Below, piece by piece: positions 33,302 through 41,926 of a stretch of 64,000 nucleotides of DNA. A model generated the notes under the pieces. It did no database searches. It was not told where the DNA came from and was given only the letters and a program-made list of their open reading frames with translations. Positions within the stretch are counted from its first letter, which is position 1; every line of letters begins with the position of its first letter. The stretch is taken from positions 62,001 through 126,000 of the forward strand of contig CAKRGX010000004.1 in assembly GCA_934338065.1 (NCBI GenBank). Direction: 5' to 3'. Source of the stretch: an uncultured Eubacterium sp. (GTDB taxonomy: Bacteria > Bacillota > Clostridia > Lachnospirales > Lachnospiraceae). The translations under genes were made by a program, and so were the position numbers.

Positions 33302-33363
33302 TTGCAGCCCTCCACTTTCTATAATGTAGTTTTTATGTAAAACTCAAATTTAATCCAATTCTA

Positions 33364-33392
33364 ATTGTAACGCTTTTACATATAATTAGCAA
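33364..33392 (-). promoter_or_regulatory. Predicted promoter of the decarboxylase cluster
   Basis: Minus-strand -35 TTGCTA (33387-33392), 17-base spacer, -10 TACAAT (33364-33369). It would give a leader of about 55 bases before the first gene. The palindrome at 33366-33380 covers the -10 and half of the spacer. Confidence 0.6.
33366..33380. promoter_or_regulatory. Palindrome TGTAA-N5-TTACA, likely operator
   Basis: A perfect 5-base inverted repeat with a central CGCTT/AAGCG overlaps the -10 of the decarboxylase promoter. The half-sites resemble catabolite-responsive elements of CcpA with a variable spacer reported in clostridia, and the centre keeps CG. A repressor bound here would block the promoter. 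The regulator's identity is inference. Confidence 0.5.
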
Positions 33393-33434
33393 CAATTATT
33401 TAAAGAAATTTTCATCATTTTTTTCTATGACACA

Positions 33435-33440
33435 TATACT
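33435..33440 (+). promoter_or_regulatory. Possible -10 element for the D,D-carboxypeptidase gene
   Basis: TATACT lies 26 bases before the ATG of the plus-strand gene. No good -35 is seen at 16-18 bases upstream (TTCATC is the nearest). The gap 33302-33466 thus probably holds two divergent promoters. Confidence 0.4.
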
Positions 33441-33466
33441 ATAAAAAACTAAGTGGAGTAGGCATT

Positions 33467-34696
33467 ATGAAACATTTCCGGTTTCCTTTTCTTTTCCTTC
33501 TGGCCGGGCTAATCATGACTGGTATACTTATTGATTCCGCTTCATGGCATGGGGGCACAGCCTCCCTGTCACCAGTACTTCCCGAACCACATATCCGGAT
33601 TCCAGCCACAACTTCCCGCCCCGAATTATCCTCTCTTAATGCCAGATACGCCTGTGTCATGGACTCCTCCTCCGGGCGTCCGTTATATGGAAAAGATCTT
33701 AATAAAAAAGTTCCCATGGCAAGTACAACAAAAATCATGACTTCACTCCTCGTTCTGGAGGGAAATTATCTGTCGGACACAGTGACTGCAAGCAAAAAGG
33801 CCTCTTCTATGCCAAAAGTCCATCTCGGTATGCAGCCTGGGCTTCAATACCGCATGTCAGATCTGCTTTACTCACTCATGCTGGAATCCCATAATGATAC
33901 TGCTGTTGCAATTGCTGAACATATTGGACATTCAGTAGAGGGTTTTGCTGCCCTAATGAACGAAAAAGCGAAAAAAATCGGTCTGCACAACACCCATTTT
34001 GTAACACCCAATGGTCTGGATGCTAACGGCCATTACAGTACAGCGGAGGATATGTGTCTTCTGGCACGTTATGCAATAAAAAACAAAGCTTTTCTCTCGC
34101 TGGTCCAGACAAGATCACATACCTTTACTGATCTCAGCGGCCGCCACTCATATTCTCTTTCTAATAAAGATGCTTTTCTTTCTTATTATGATGGTGCTCT
34201 TGGCATCAAAACCGGATTTACTAATCAGGCCGGATACTGCTTTGTCGGGGCTGCCAGACGATCCCGAATAACGCTGACCAGTTGTGTCCTGGCCTCTGGT
34301 TGGCCGCCAAATAAAACATATAAGTGGGCAGACACGAAACAACTCATGGATTATGGTTTTACCAATTTCTATCCATCAAAAATGCCTGTTCAGGATCTGT
34401 CCCAGTCAAAAATATCTGTCATCGACGGAAAAAAGAAAGCAGTCTCCCTGTCTCCTCTGCCTGACATTCCTGTCCTGTTAAGCAGATCAGATGAACTGGC
34501 AATTGATTATGATATCCCATATGTCATTCACGCTCCCATACGAAAAAACATCCCCGTTGGAAGTGTTTCTTTCTATATTAATAACAAACTTTATCGAAAA
34601 GAAATGGTTTTTCCTATAGAAAATATTGAAAAATCCAACTTTTCTGATACAATAGATAACGTATTGCAATTATGGATGGAAATCTTCGGATTTTGA
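33467..34696 (+). CDS. D-alanyl-D-alanine carboxypeptidase (DacF-like)
   Basis: Serine-type D,D-carboxypeptidase of 409 residues that trims peptidoglycan stem peptides. It has an N-terminal signal or anchor (FRFPFLFLLAGLIMTGILI) and the three penicillin-binding motifs: SxxK as STTK near residue 85, SHN near 141 and KTG near 248. A C-terminal beta domain of the DacA type (PBP5_C) covers about 300-390. It belongs to the S11 peptidase family; length is normal. It stands alone on the plus strand, divergent from the decarboxylase cluster, and ends before the structured leader of the glutamine synthetase gene. Confidence 0.94.
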   Translation: MKHFRFPFLFLLAGLIMTGILIDSASWHGGTASLSPVLPEPHIRIPATTSRPELSSLNARYACVMDSSSGRPLYGKDLNKKVPMASTTKIMTSLLVLEGNYLSDTVTASKKASSMPKVHLGMQPGLQYRMSDLLYSLMLESHNDTAVAIAEHIGHSVEGFAALMNEKAKKIGLHNTHFVTPNGLDANGHYSTAEDMCLLARYAIKNKAFLSLVQTRSHTFTDLSGRHSYSLSNKDAFLSYYDGALGIKTGFTNQAGYCFVGAARRSRITLTSCVLASGWPPNKTYKWADTKQLMDYGFTNFYPSKMPVQDLSQSKISVIDGKKKAVSLSPLPDIPVLLSRSDELAIDYDIPYVIHAPIRKNIPVGSVSFYINNKLYRKEMVFPIENIEKSNFSDTIDNVLQLWMEIFGF

Positions 34697-34712
34697 AAGA
34701 GTAAAAAAGTAC

Positions 34713-34741
34713 TTTACATTTCAAAAAAAATGTGCTATGGT
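34713..34741 (+). promoter_or_regulatory. Predicted promoter of glutamine synthetase
   Basis: -35 TTTACA (34713-34718), 17-base spacer, -10 TATGGT (34736-34741) preceded by TGC as in an extended -10. Transcription would start about 15 bases before the terminator-like hairpin at 34764, so the hairpin would lie in the leader. Confidence 0.55.
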
Positions 34742-34763
34742 ATATCTATAGTTTGACAGGACG

Positions 34764-34801
34764 AAGGTGTTCTCATTCAATGAGGGCACCTTTATTTTTT
34801 T
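34764..34801 (+). terminator. Terminator-like hairpin in the glutamine synthetase leader
   Basis: AAGGTGTTCTCAT pairs with ATGAGGGCACCTT (13 pairs, two G-U, 3-base loop) and is followed by TATTTTTTT. It is the intrinsic terminator of the carboxypeptidase gene, an attenuator of the gene downstream, or both. An outer pairing GGACG/CGTCC (34758-34762 with 34807-34811) encloses it. Confidence 0.75.
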
Positions 34802-34853
34802 GTAAGACGTCCAAAATTCTAAAAAATCATTTTGGGAAGGAAGGAATTTAACT

Positions 34854-36965
34854 ATGCAGAAAAATGTAATCGAAGATGTTTTCGGAACAAAAGTCTTTAA
34901 TGACGATGTTATGCAGGAGTACCTGCCAAAGAAAACGTATGCTCAATTGAAGGACACAATTGAAAATGGAGAAGAACTCGCTCCTGAAGTAGCAAATGTC
35001 GTTGCTCACGCTATGAAAGAATGGGCTCTGGCAAATGGGGCTACACACTATACCCACTGGTTCCAGCCTATGACTGGAGTAACAGCAGAAAAACATGACT
35101 CATTCCTGAGTCCGGAATCGGATGCTCACGCTGTTCTGGAATTCTCCGGTAAAGAATTGATCAAAGGCGAACCAGATGCTTCCTCTTTCCCATCCGGTGG
35201 TTTGCGTGCTACTTTTGAAGCAAGAGGATATACAGCCTGGGATTGTACCTCTCCGGCATTTCTTCGTGAAGATGCGATTGGTACCGTTCTTTGTATTCCT
35301 ACTGCATTTTGTTCTTATACAGGAGAAGCTTTGGATAAAAAAACTCCTCTTCTCCGCTCAATGGAAGCCATCAGCAAGCAGGCAGTCCGCATCCTTCATC
35401 TGTTTGGTCTGGATGATGTATCAAATGTAAAGTGTTCTGTTGGTCCGGAGCAGGAATACTTCCTCATTGACCGTGATCAGTTCTTACTTCGTGATGATCT
35501 GATCTTTACCGGCCGCACATTATTTGGTGCAATGCCTCCTAAGGGACAGGAGCTGGACGATCATTATTTTGGAACAATCCGTGAACGTCAGGCTGCCTTT
35601 ATGAAAGAATTAAATGACGAGCTTTGGAAATTGGGTATTCTCTCCAAAACACAGCATAACGAAGTAGCCCCGGCTCAGCATGAGATGGCTCCTATTTTCA
35701 GTACAGCTAATATTGCAGCCGATCACAACCAGCTTGTTATGGAGACTATGAAGAAAGTTGCCCGCCGTCATCATTTGGAATGTCTGCTTCATGAGAAACC
35801 ATTTGCCGGTGTCAACGGTTCCGGTAAGCATGATAACTGGTCTTTAGTTACCAATACCGGTATCAATCTTCTGAGTCCGGGTAAAGCACCTTATGATAAT
35901 AAGCAGTTTCTGTTGTTCCTCTCCGCTGTTATTGCTGCCGTAGACGACAACGCTGCTCTTCTCCGTCTGTCAGCTTCCAATCCCGGAAACGATCATCGTC
36001 TTGGTGCAAACGAGGCTCCACCAGCAATCATTTCTATTTTCCTCGGTGAGCAGTTAGAGGACATTGTTGAGCAGATTTTAAAAGACGGTACTGCTACGCA
36101 TAGTAATAAAGGTGAAAAAATGGATATTGGTGTACATACAATTCCACCAATTAAGAAAGATGCTACGGATCGAAACCGTACATCGCCATTTGCTTTCACT
36201 GGTAATAAATTTGAATTCCGTATGGTTGCTTCTTCTATGTCAATCTCAGGTGCTAACACAGTATTGAACTCTACTGTTGCGGATGTTTTACAAAAAATGG
36301 CTGATCGTTTGGAATCCGCTGATGACTTTGACAAAACAGTTGATGAAATCATTTATGAAACATTGAACTCACATCAGAAGATTATCTTCAATGGTGATGG
36401 ATATTCTGACGAATGGATTGCAGAAGCAGAAAAACGTGGACTTCCTAATGTTAAAACAATGGTAGATGCCACAGCATCTCTTCTTTATCCTCAGACGATT
36501 GAAATGTTCGAAAGACAACATGTATATACTAAGACAGAATTGGAATCCCGCGCTGAGATCAATTATGAAGCCTATGCAAAAGCAATCAATATTGAGGCAA
36601 AAACCATGATTCACATGGCATCCAAGCAGTATATACCTGCTATTATCAGTTATGTAACAAGCCTTGCTGATTCAATCAACAGCATTACTGCCGCTTGTCC
36701 TGATGCTGATATGTCGGTACAATCCGATCTGTTAAAGAAGTGTTCTGCTCTTCTAGCCCAGGCACAAAAGTCGTTGACTTCATTGAAAGAAGCTGACAAG
36801 AAAGCAAATGCCATGGAAGAGGGGAAAGAACAGGCAGAGTTCTTCCGCGATACCGTATTTACTACAATGGCAGAGCTTCGTGCTCCAATTGACGAGCTGG
36901 AAATGCTTGTAGATAAAGAATACTGGCCTGTACCGTCTTATGGTGATATGCTCTTTGAAGTATAA
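34854..36965 (+). CDS. glnN: Glutamine synthetase type III
   Basis: GSIII of 703 residues that makes glutamine from glutamate, ammonia and ATP, as a large oligomer. The length and motifs are those of type III, not the 440-residue GSI: FPSGGLRATFEARGYTAWDC, VGPEQEYFLID, NEVAPAQHEMAPIF, the metal/ATP region NGSGKHDNWSL, and RLGANEAPPAIISIFLG. The C-terminal 150 residues are helical (MADRLESADDFD, KCSALLAQAQKSL). The site GGAAGGAAGGAATTTAACT precedes the ATG. Its leader carries a terminator-like hairpin, so nitrogen control by attenuation is possible. A strong terminator follows. Confidence 0.96.
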   Translation: MQKNVIEDVFGTKVFNDDVMQEYLPKKTYAQLKDTIENGEELAPEVANVVAHAMKEWALANGATHYTHWFQPMTGVTAEKHDSFLSPESDAHAVLEFSGKELIKGEPDASSFPSGGLRATFEARGYTAWDCTSPAFLREDAIGTVLCIPTAFCSYTGEALDKKTPLLRSMEAISKQAVRILHLFGLDDVSNVKCSVGPEQEYFLIDRDQFLLRDDLIFTGRTLFGAMPPKGQELDDHYFGTIRERQAAFMKELNDELWKLGILSKTQHNEVAPAQHEMAPIFSTANIAADHNQLVMETMKKVARRHHLECLLHEKPFAGVNGSGKHDNWSLVTNTGINLLSPGKAPYDNKQFLLFLSAVIAAVDDNAALLRLSASNPGNDHRLGANEAPPAIISIFLGEQLEDIVEQILKDGTATHSNKGEKMDIGVHTIPPIKKDATDRNRTSPFAFTGNKFEFRMVASSMSISGANTVLNSTVADVLQKMADRLESADDFDKTVDEIIYETLNSHQKIIFNGDGYSDEWIAEAEKRGLPNVKTMVDATASLLYPQTIEMFERQHVYTKTELESRAEINYEAYAKAINIEAKTMIHMASKQYIPAIISYVTSLADSINSITAACPDADMSVQSDLLKKCSALLAQAQKSLTSLKEADKKANAMEEGKEQAEFFRDTVFTTMAELRAPIDELEMLVDKEYWPVPSYGDMLFEV

Positions 36966-36997
36966 TAGGAGCAATCTGCATTAAGCTATACAAACAA

Positions 36998-37062
36998 GAA
37001 AAAGGAACGATGACCTGCTGATCAAGATCAAACAATCAGGCGGTTTACCGTTCCTTTTTTAT
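36998..37062. terminator. Bidirectional terminator between glnN and the HAD gene
   Basis: AAAAGGAACG (37000-37009) pairs with CGTTCCTTTT (37049-37058), extended inward by TGACCTGCTGAT/ATCAGGCGGTTTAC with mismatches. T runs follow the stem on both strands, so it ends glnN from the left and the HAD gene, whose stop is at 37067, from the right. Confidence 0.88.
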
Positions 37063-37066
37063 TGGA

Positions 37067-37717
37067 TCATTTTGCCAGATAATTTCTGACTTCGATCAGA
37101 TCTTTAAACGTCATGTAAGAAAGAGCTGTCGTTTCCTCGTCTGCCGGAACCACATCCGGCACATGAAGAACAGTCATTCCGGCAGCATGGGCCGAACGAA
37201 CTCCATTCTTTGAATCTTCTACCGCATAAGCCTGTTCCGGCAGCACATTCATTTTCTGACACGCCATGAGATAAATATCCGGATTTGGTTTACTTCGTGA
37301 TACCATATCACCACCAACAACAACTTCAAAAAAGTCAAAAAGCCCTGCCTGGGATAGTTCGTCTTTCACTACTTCATATCTTGTCGATGACGCCAAGCCG
37401 ATGCGGTAACCATTTATCTTTAAAAAGCTTAGCAATTCACGGGCACCTTTTTTAACCGGCATGCCCATTTTAGCTATGCGCTCATAAAATAAGCTTCTAT
37501 ATTCACTTCGAAATTCGTCATACGGGAAATCATCACCATAGTTTTCTAACAGAATCCGTTTCGTTTCATTCACATTCATACCTACCACCTGATAAAAAGT
37601 GTGCTCAATATCCTCTATATGGTATTTGGATGCCACCTGGATCCAGCAGTTCATTATAACATTTTCCGTATCAAAAATAACACCATCCATATCAAATATA
37701 ACTGTTTTCTTTTTCAT
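37067..37717 (-). CDS. HAD-family phosphatase (beta-phosphoglucomutase-like)
   Basis: A 216-residue HAD hydrolase of subfamily IA with cap. The four motifs are present: FDMDGVIFDTE near residues 7-17 (nucleophile and acid Asp), LASST near 110, the Lys in SRSKPNPDIYL near 146, and AVEDSKNGVRSAHAAGM near 168. Substrates in this family are sugar phosphates or related compounds; the exact one cannot be read off. The start at 37717 has GGAGGGGAG 6 bases upstream; 11 more codons are open. It is divergent from the MocR-type regulator gene, so the two may be functionally linked. Confidence 0.9.
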   Translation of the reverse strand: MKKKTVIFDMDGVIFDTENVIMNCWIQVASKYHIEDIEHTFYQVVGMNVNETKRILLENYGDDFPYDEFRSEYRSLFYERIAKMGMPVKKGARELLSFLKINGYRIGLASSTRYEVVKDELSQAGLFDFFEVVVGGDMVSRSKPNPDIYLMACQKMNVLPEQAYAVEDSKNGVRSAHAAGMTVLHVPDVVPADEETTALSYMTFKDLIEVRNYLAK

Positions 37718-37743
37718 TCTAATCTCCCCTCCACATTCCATTG

Positions 37744-37772
37744 TAGACATTTCTTCCTCGCTTTGTTACAAT
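37744..37772 (+). promoter_or_regulatory. Predicted promoter of the MocR-type regulator
   Basis: -35 TAGACA (37744-37749), 17-base spacer, -10 TACAAT (37767-37772), about 40 bases before the start codon. It lies in the 93-base gap between divergent genes, where an autoregulatory operator would be expected. Confidence 0.6.
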
Positions 37773-37810
37773 ACAGTAAACAAAAAAACATAGAAGGAAT
37801 GAACATTACT

Positions 37811-39211
37811 ATGATTACGATCCCCATTGACACAAACAATAAACAACCAATCTACCTGCAGATATACAATTATATCAAACAGGAAATTCTAAAAGGTCAT
37901 CTAAAAGCCCAGGAAAAGCTCCCCTCTGCCAGAGCTCTTGCTGCCAATCTAGAAGTCAGCCGTAGTACAATCGATACGGCCTATCAGCAATTAGTTGCCG
38001 AAGGATATGTTGATGCCAAGGAAAAACGTGGCTACTTTGTTGTCCCTATCACACATTTGCAGCAGTTTAGTTCCCACAGGCCGGGCAAATCTCTTTCCTA
38101 CATAAATAGGGAATCAAAAGAAATCATTCCATTTGATTTTAATCCAAATACAATTGATACGCAACACTTTCCTTATTCTATTTGGAAATCATTAGGCAAA
38201 AATCATCTGGATAATCCGGATAATTTTGTCAGCGGACTACATTATGGAGAATATGCTCTTCGGCAGGCAATCTCAGACTATCTGCATGGTTCACGCGGTG
38301 TCAGCTGCTCACCGGAAAATATCATCGTAGGAGCAGGATTGGATCATCTTCTCTCGATGCTCTGTATCCTCTTTGACCGGCACACAATGATTGCCATGGA
38401 AAACCCAGGCTACCGGAGTGCCAGACAGGTGCTGCAGGCAAATGATTATTCCATCCTTGATATTCCTCTCAAGAATGACTCGATGGACATATCTATCCTG
38501 TCACACTCACAAGCGGATCTTTGCTATGTTACACCAAGCCATCAATTCCCAATGGGTACTGTTATGCCAATTTCCCAAAGGCAGGAATTGCTTAGCTGGG
38601 CAAACAATCGTCCCGATCGTTATATTATCGAAGATGATCATGACAGTGAATTTCGTTATAAAGGAAAACCCATTCCTGCTCTGCAAAGTCTTGACACGGC
38701 AGATAAAGTAATCTATCTGGGAACTTTTTCCAAGTCAATCTCGCCTGCGATTCGAACCGGTTATATGGTTTTACCCGATTCTTTAATTGAACAGTATAAC
38801 ATTAAATGCGGAAACTATGCCTGTCCTGTTTCCCGCCTTACGCAAGCTCTTCTGACTGATTTTATTCATGAGGGATATTTTGAGAAACATTTGAACCGAA
38901 TGAGAAAACTATATAAAACGAAACATGATCATATGCTACAGGCAGTTCAGGATTATTTTCCCACTGGCATGGTAGAAATTTCCGGTGATCATGCCGGACT
39001 ATATATAATACTTTGTTATACTGGTTCTCTTACAGAAGAAGAAATCTGCAAAAGAGCAAAAGAAAACGGCATCCGGCTGCATTCCCTGAAAAAGTACTAT
39101 GCCAGCCTTCCTGCCGATTATCAGCCTACTTTTTTACTTGGCTTCGCCAATCTTAGCAATAAAATGATTGACGAAGGTATCCGTCTTCTAGCTCAGCAAG
39201 TGTTTGCCTAG
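37811..39211 (+). CDS. MocR/PdxR-type transcription regulator
   Basis: A 466-residue regulator with a GntR-type winged helix (IYLQIYNYIKQEILKGHLKAQ, LPSARALAANLEVSRSTIDTAYQQL, residues about 10-75) and a class I aminotransferase-like domain (about 115-466). The PLP Lys is in YLGTFSKSISPAIRTGY near residue 306, with IIVGAGLDHLL and IIEDDHDSEFRY upstream. Such proteins sense PLP or amino acids and often control vitamin B6 or amino-acid genes. ATG at 37811 is chosen; an in-frame ATG at 37799 lies too close to the AGAAGG site. Its 3' end overlaps the convergent ribF gene by 59 bases. Confidence 0.9.
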   Translation: MITIPIDTNNKQPIYLQIYNYIKQEILKGHLKAQEKLPSARALAANLEVSRSTIDTAYQQLVAEGYVDAKEKRGYFVVPITHLQQFSSHRPGKSLSYINRESKEIIPFDFNPNTIDTQHFPYSIWKSLGKNHLDNPDNFVSGLHYGEYALRQAISDYLHGSRGVSCSPENIIVGAGLDHLLSMLCILFDRHTMIAMENPGYRSARQVLQANDYSILDIPLKNDSMDISILSHSQADLCYVTPSHQFPMGTVMPISQRQELLSWANNRPDRYIIEDDHDSEFRYKGKPIPALQSLDTADKVIYLGTFSKSISPAIRTGYMVLPDSLIEQYNIKCGNYACPVSRLTQALLTDFIHEGYFEKHLNRMRKLYKTKHDHMLQAVQDYFPTGMVEISGDHAGLYIILCYTGSLTEEEICKRAKENGIRLHSLKKYYASLPADYQPTFLLGFANLSNKMIDEGIRLLAQQVFA

Positions 39212-40070
39212 CCGCTTCCGCATCGTTTGCAATCTGATGCTTTAGCTCATCGAGGGAAGGAAACTTTTGTTCCCTTCTCTGGAACCGGATAAAATAAACG
39301 GTGATTTCCTTTCCATACAGATAGCCGTCAAAGTCAAACAGCCATACTTCCAGACCAACAGGATTATCTCCGGCTATCGTTGGCTTCCTTCCAAGATTTG
39401 CCACACCGCGATACTGCTTTCCCTCCGCTTCTACAAGTACTGCATATACGCCAAAAGGAGGAAGTTCCTTAACCTTGTCCGGATATAAATTAGCTGTGGG
39501 AGTGTTTATTGTTCTCCCCAGTTGATTTCCCTTTTCAACTGTTCCTGCAATAAAATAAGGGGTTTGCAGGAGATTATCCGCTTCTTCTATCATACCACTC
39601 CGAAGCAGGCTTCGGATTCTTGTGCTGCTGATCACATCACCATGTGCAATCATTTTTTCCTTTACAATTGTTTCAAATCCATATTTTTCCCCCATACGGG
39701 TCAATAATGGAACCGTGCCGCTTCGTTTATATCCAAAGCAGAAATCTTCTCCCACAATCACTTTTCTGGCGCCACACCGCTCCACCAGGACTTCGGTAAC
39801 AAACTCCTCTGCAGACTGCCTCATAAAATGATCATCAAAAGGAATTTCAACAAAAACATCTACACCTAAACGCTCTGCAAGCTGAATCTTTTCCATTTCC
39901 GCATAGATCACGTTGGTACGATCCATCAAAAAAGTAAACATCACAGTTGTTAATCCCGCTTTTCCCGCTTCTTCTAAAAGCAAACGGTGTCCCTTATGAA
40001 TACCATCAAACTTGCCAATGCACACTGCGGTATTTTTTAATACAAAATCCATACTACCTATTATTTTCAT
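39153..40070 (-). CDS. ribF: Bifunctional riboflavin kinase / FAD synthetase
   Basis: Makes FMN and FAD from riboflavin. The 305-residue protein has an FAD synthetase nucleotidyltransferase domain (VCIGKFDGIHKGHRLLLEEA near residues 16-35, GEDFCFGYKRSGTVPLL, STRIRSLLRSGMIEEADNLL) and a flavokinase barrel (FIAGTVEKGNQLGRTINTPTANL, YRGVANLGRKPT, VWLFDFDGYLYGKEI). Length fits the family. It is the last gene of the rimP-nusA-infB run; its 3' end overlaps the convergent regulator gene. Confidence 0.96.
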   Translation of the reverse strand: MKIIGSMDFVLKNTAVCIGKFDGIHKGHRLLLEEAGKAGLTTVMFTFLMDRTNVIYAEMEKIQLAERLGVDVFVEIPFDDHFMRQSAEEFVTEVLVERCGARKVIVGEDFCFGYKRSGTVPLLTRMGEKYGFETIVKEKMIAHGDVISSTRIRSLLRSGMIEEADNLLQTPYFIAGTVEKGNQLGRTINTPTANLYPDKVKELPPFGVYAVLVEAEGKQYRGVANLGRKPTIAGDNPVGLEVWLFDFDGYLYGKEITVYFIRFQRREQKFPSLDELKHQIANDAEAARQTLAELEDGYLRQSFYC

Positions 40071-40076
40071 TTTACC

Positions 40077-40982
40077 TTATTCCTCTATATGAAACATTTT
40101 CACAATATGAAGCATATTATCTGTGGCTTGATACCGGTAAATGGCATAAAATTCTCCCTCAGTACCATAGATACGTACCTGTTCACCATCCTGAATATCC
40201 TTCAGCCGGCAAAACTCCGGTTTTACAAGATTACCATTACGCAAAAACTTCATGGCAGGTTCCTGTACATCACAACGCCGGTACATGTCAAATACCTGAT
40301 CGATCGGAATGAGTACTGTTTCAACTTCGCCATCTTTTGCCAATGCTTCCATTTCTCCAAGTGTTCTTGCTTTTTCAAGAGTGAAACGGCCTACCCGTGT
40401 GCGAACAAGACTCTTCATTGCGGCACCACATCCAAGCTTCTCACCGATATCCTGACATAAACTCCTGATGTAAGTTCCTTTCGAACATGTAACCTCTATC
40501 GTAAATTCATTGTTTGCAAGTGCCATGTCACGCAGCAATAATTCATGGATGGTTACTTTTCTCGGCTTTCTCTTAATTTCTTTTCCCTGGCGTGCCAGTT
40601 CATACAATTTCTTGCCATTAACTTTGATTGCTGAATACATCGGCGGAATCTGCTGTATCTCTCCGCGAAATGAGGATAAACACCTTTCTATCTCTTCCGG
40701 TGTTACGGTTACTTTCTTTTCCGTCAGAGTCTTTCCTGTCATATCAAGCGTATCTGTCGTAATACCAAGCTTCACCTCTGCCAGATACGTTTTTTCTTTG
40801 TCCGTAAGAAGATCACACACTTTCGTAGCTTTGCCAATGCAAACCGGAAGCACTCCGACCGCATCCGGATCCAGCGTTCCGGTGTGTCCAATCTTTTTCG
40901 TATGAAGAATCCCCCTCAATTTAGCAACAACATCATGCGAAGTATACCCTTTTTCTTTTTTAACAATTATGATACCATTCAT
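40077..40982 (-). CDS. truB: tRNA pseudouridine-55 synthase
   Basis: Converts U55 in the T-loop of tRNAs to pseudouridine. The 301-residue protein has the catalytic block KIGHTGTLDPDAVGVLPVCIGKATK with its Asp near residue 38, the motif MYSAIKVNGKKLYELARQG and the C-terminal PUA-like part (PIDQVFDMYRRCDVQEP). It overlaps nrnA by 4 bases and precedes ribF by 6 bases, the standard order. Confidence 0.96.
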   Translation of the reverse strand: MNGIIIVKKEKGYTSHDVVAKLRGILHTKKIGHTGTLDPDAVGVLPVCIGKATKVCDLLTDKEKTYLAEVKLGITTDTLDMTGKTLTEKKVTVTPEEIERCLSSFRGEIQQIPPMYSAIKVNGKKLYELARQGKEIKRKPRKVTIHELLLRDMALANNEFTIEVTCSKGTYIRSLCQDIGEKLGCGAAMKSLVRTRVGRFTLEKARTLGEMEALAKDGEVETVLIPIDQVFDMYRRCDVQEPAMKFLRNGNLVKPEFCRLKDIQDGEQVRIYGTEGEFYAIYRYQATDNMLHIVKMFHIEE

Positions 40983-41926
40983 ATTTTCTCAGCCTTTAAC
41001 TGTTTTTCGATATGTTCTGTTAAATTGTTTATGACATCAAAAGCCGATCCTTTTATTGTACAGCCAGCCGCTCTTACATGACCACCGCCGCCAAAATAAC
41101 GGGCAATCACGCTTACATCGACAATTTCATTCGAGCGCATACTTACCTTATACTCGCCAGTCTCTCTCTCATCTAACAGAATAGCGACCTCAATTTTCTC
41201 TGTCGTACGCATCTGATCAATAATCCCATCCAAGTCCGACGGCCTTGCTCCATATAGATCCATCACACTTTTACGTACCACAGAAAAAATACATCGTTTA
41301 TCCATAATACGAACGCTCTCTAACAGACAACGTCCCATAATCTGCAGTTGCTTATATGTTTTGAGATAAAAGCTTCCATCAATAATCTTTCCAAATGGAA
41401 TTTTTTTCTCGATCAGTCTGCCGGCAATCTGCATCGTCCTTCCCGTCGTATTGGAATGTTTGAATACCCCGGTATCATGAATAATGCCGGTATATAAGGC
41501 ACAAGCCACATCATAGGTAATCTTCTCATCTTCCATCATCGTATAAAGAAGTTCACAAGTTGAACTGATGTTCTCGACATAGTTTTCATTTCCAAACCTT
41601 GTGTTTGTAATGTGATGATCGATATTGATAACATAGGAAGCAGCCTCCATCACATCTCTTGCCTCACCCAGCCTGTCAGCATCTCCACAATCCAATGAAA
41701 CAAACAGGTCATATGACTCTCTTTTGTTAAATGCCTCATTGACTTTTAAGTAAGAAAAACTGTCAGGAAACTCTTCCAGATAAACACACACCGTTTTCTT
41801 CGGATAGCTGTTTTTCAGATAACCATAGAGTCCCATACAGGAACCGATACAATCTCCATCCGGACGAACATGACCTCCTATGGCAATCGTATCTGCCTTC
41901 TGTACTGCGCTCATCAGTCCATTCAT
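40979..41926 (-). CDS. nrnA: DHH-family oligoribonuclease/pAp phosphatase NrnA
   Basis: DHH/DHHA1 phosphoesterase of 315 residues, degrading nanoRNA and 3'-phosphoadenosine 5'-phosphate. Metal-binding motifs: GGHVRPDGDCIGSCMGLYG near residue 18, SLDCGDADRLG, NIDHHITNTRFG (the DHH motif), and the DHHA1 RNA-binding motif YFGGGGHVRAAGC near residue 290. It overlaps rbfA and truB by 4 bases each, so it is coupled to both. Confidence 0.94.
   Translation of the reverse strand: MNGLMSAVQKADTIAIGGHVRPDGDCIGSCMGLYGYLKNSYPKKTVCVYLEEFPDSFSYLKVNEAFNKRESYDLFVSLDCGDADRLGEARDVMEAASYVINIDHHITNTRFGNENYVENISSTCELLYTMMEDEKITYDVACALYTGIIHDTGVFKHSNTTGRTMQIAGRLIEKKIPFGKIIDGSFYLKTYKQLQIMGRCLLESVRIMDKRCIFSVVRKSVMDLYGARPSDLDGIIDQMRTTEKIEVAILLDERETGEYKVSMRSNEIVDVSVIARYFGGGGHVRAAGCTIKGSAFDVINNLTEHIEKQLKAEKI

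Noticed and set aside
37601..37810. N-terminal extension of the MocR-type regulator (70 more codons)
   Set aside because: The extension runs antisense through the HAD gene, shows no conserved sequence and would remove the promoter; the GntR domain starts naturally at 37811.
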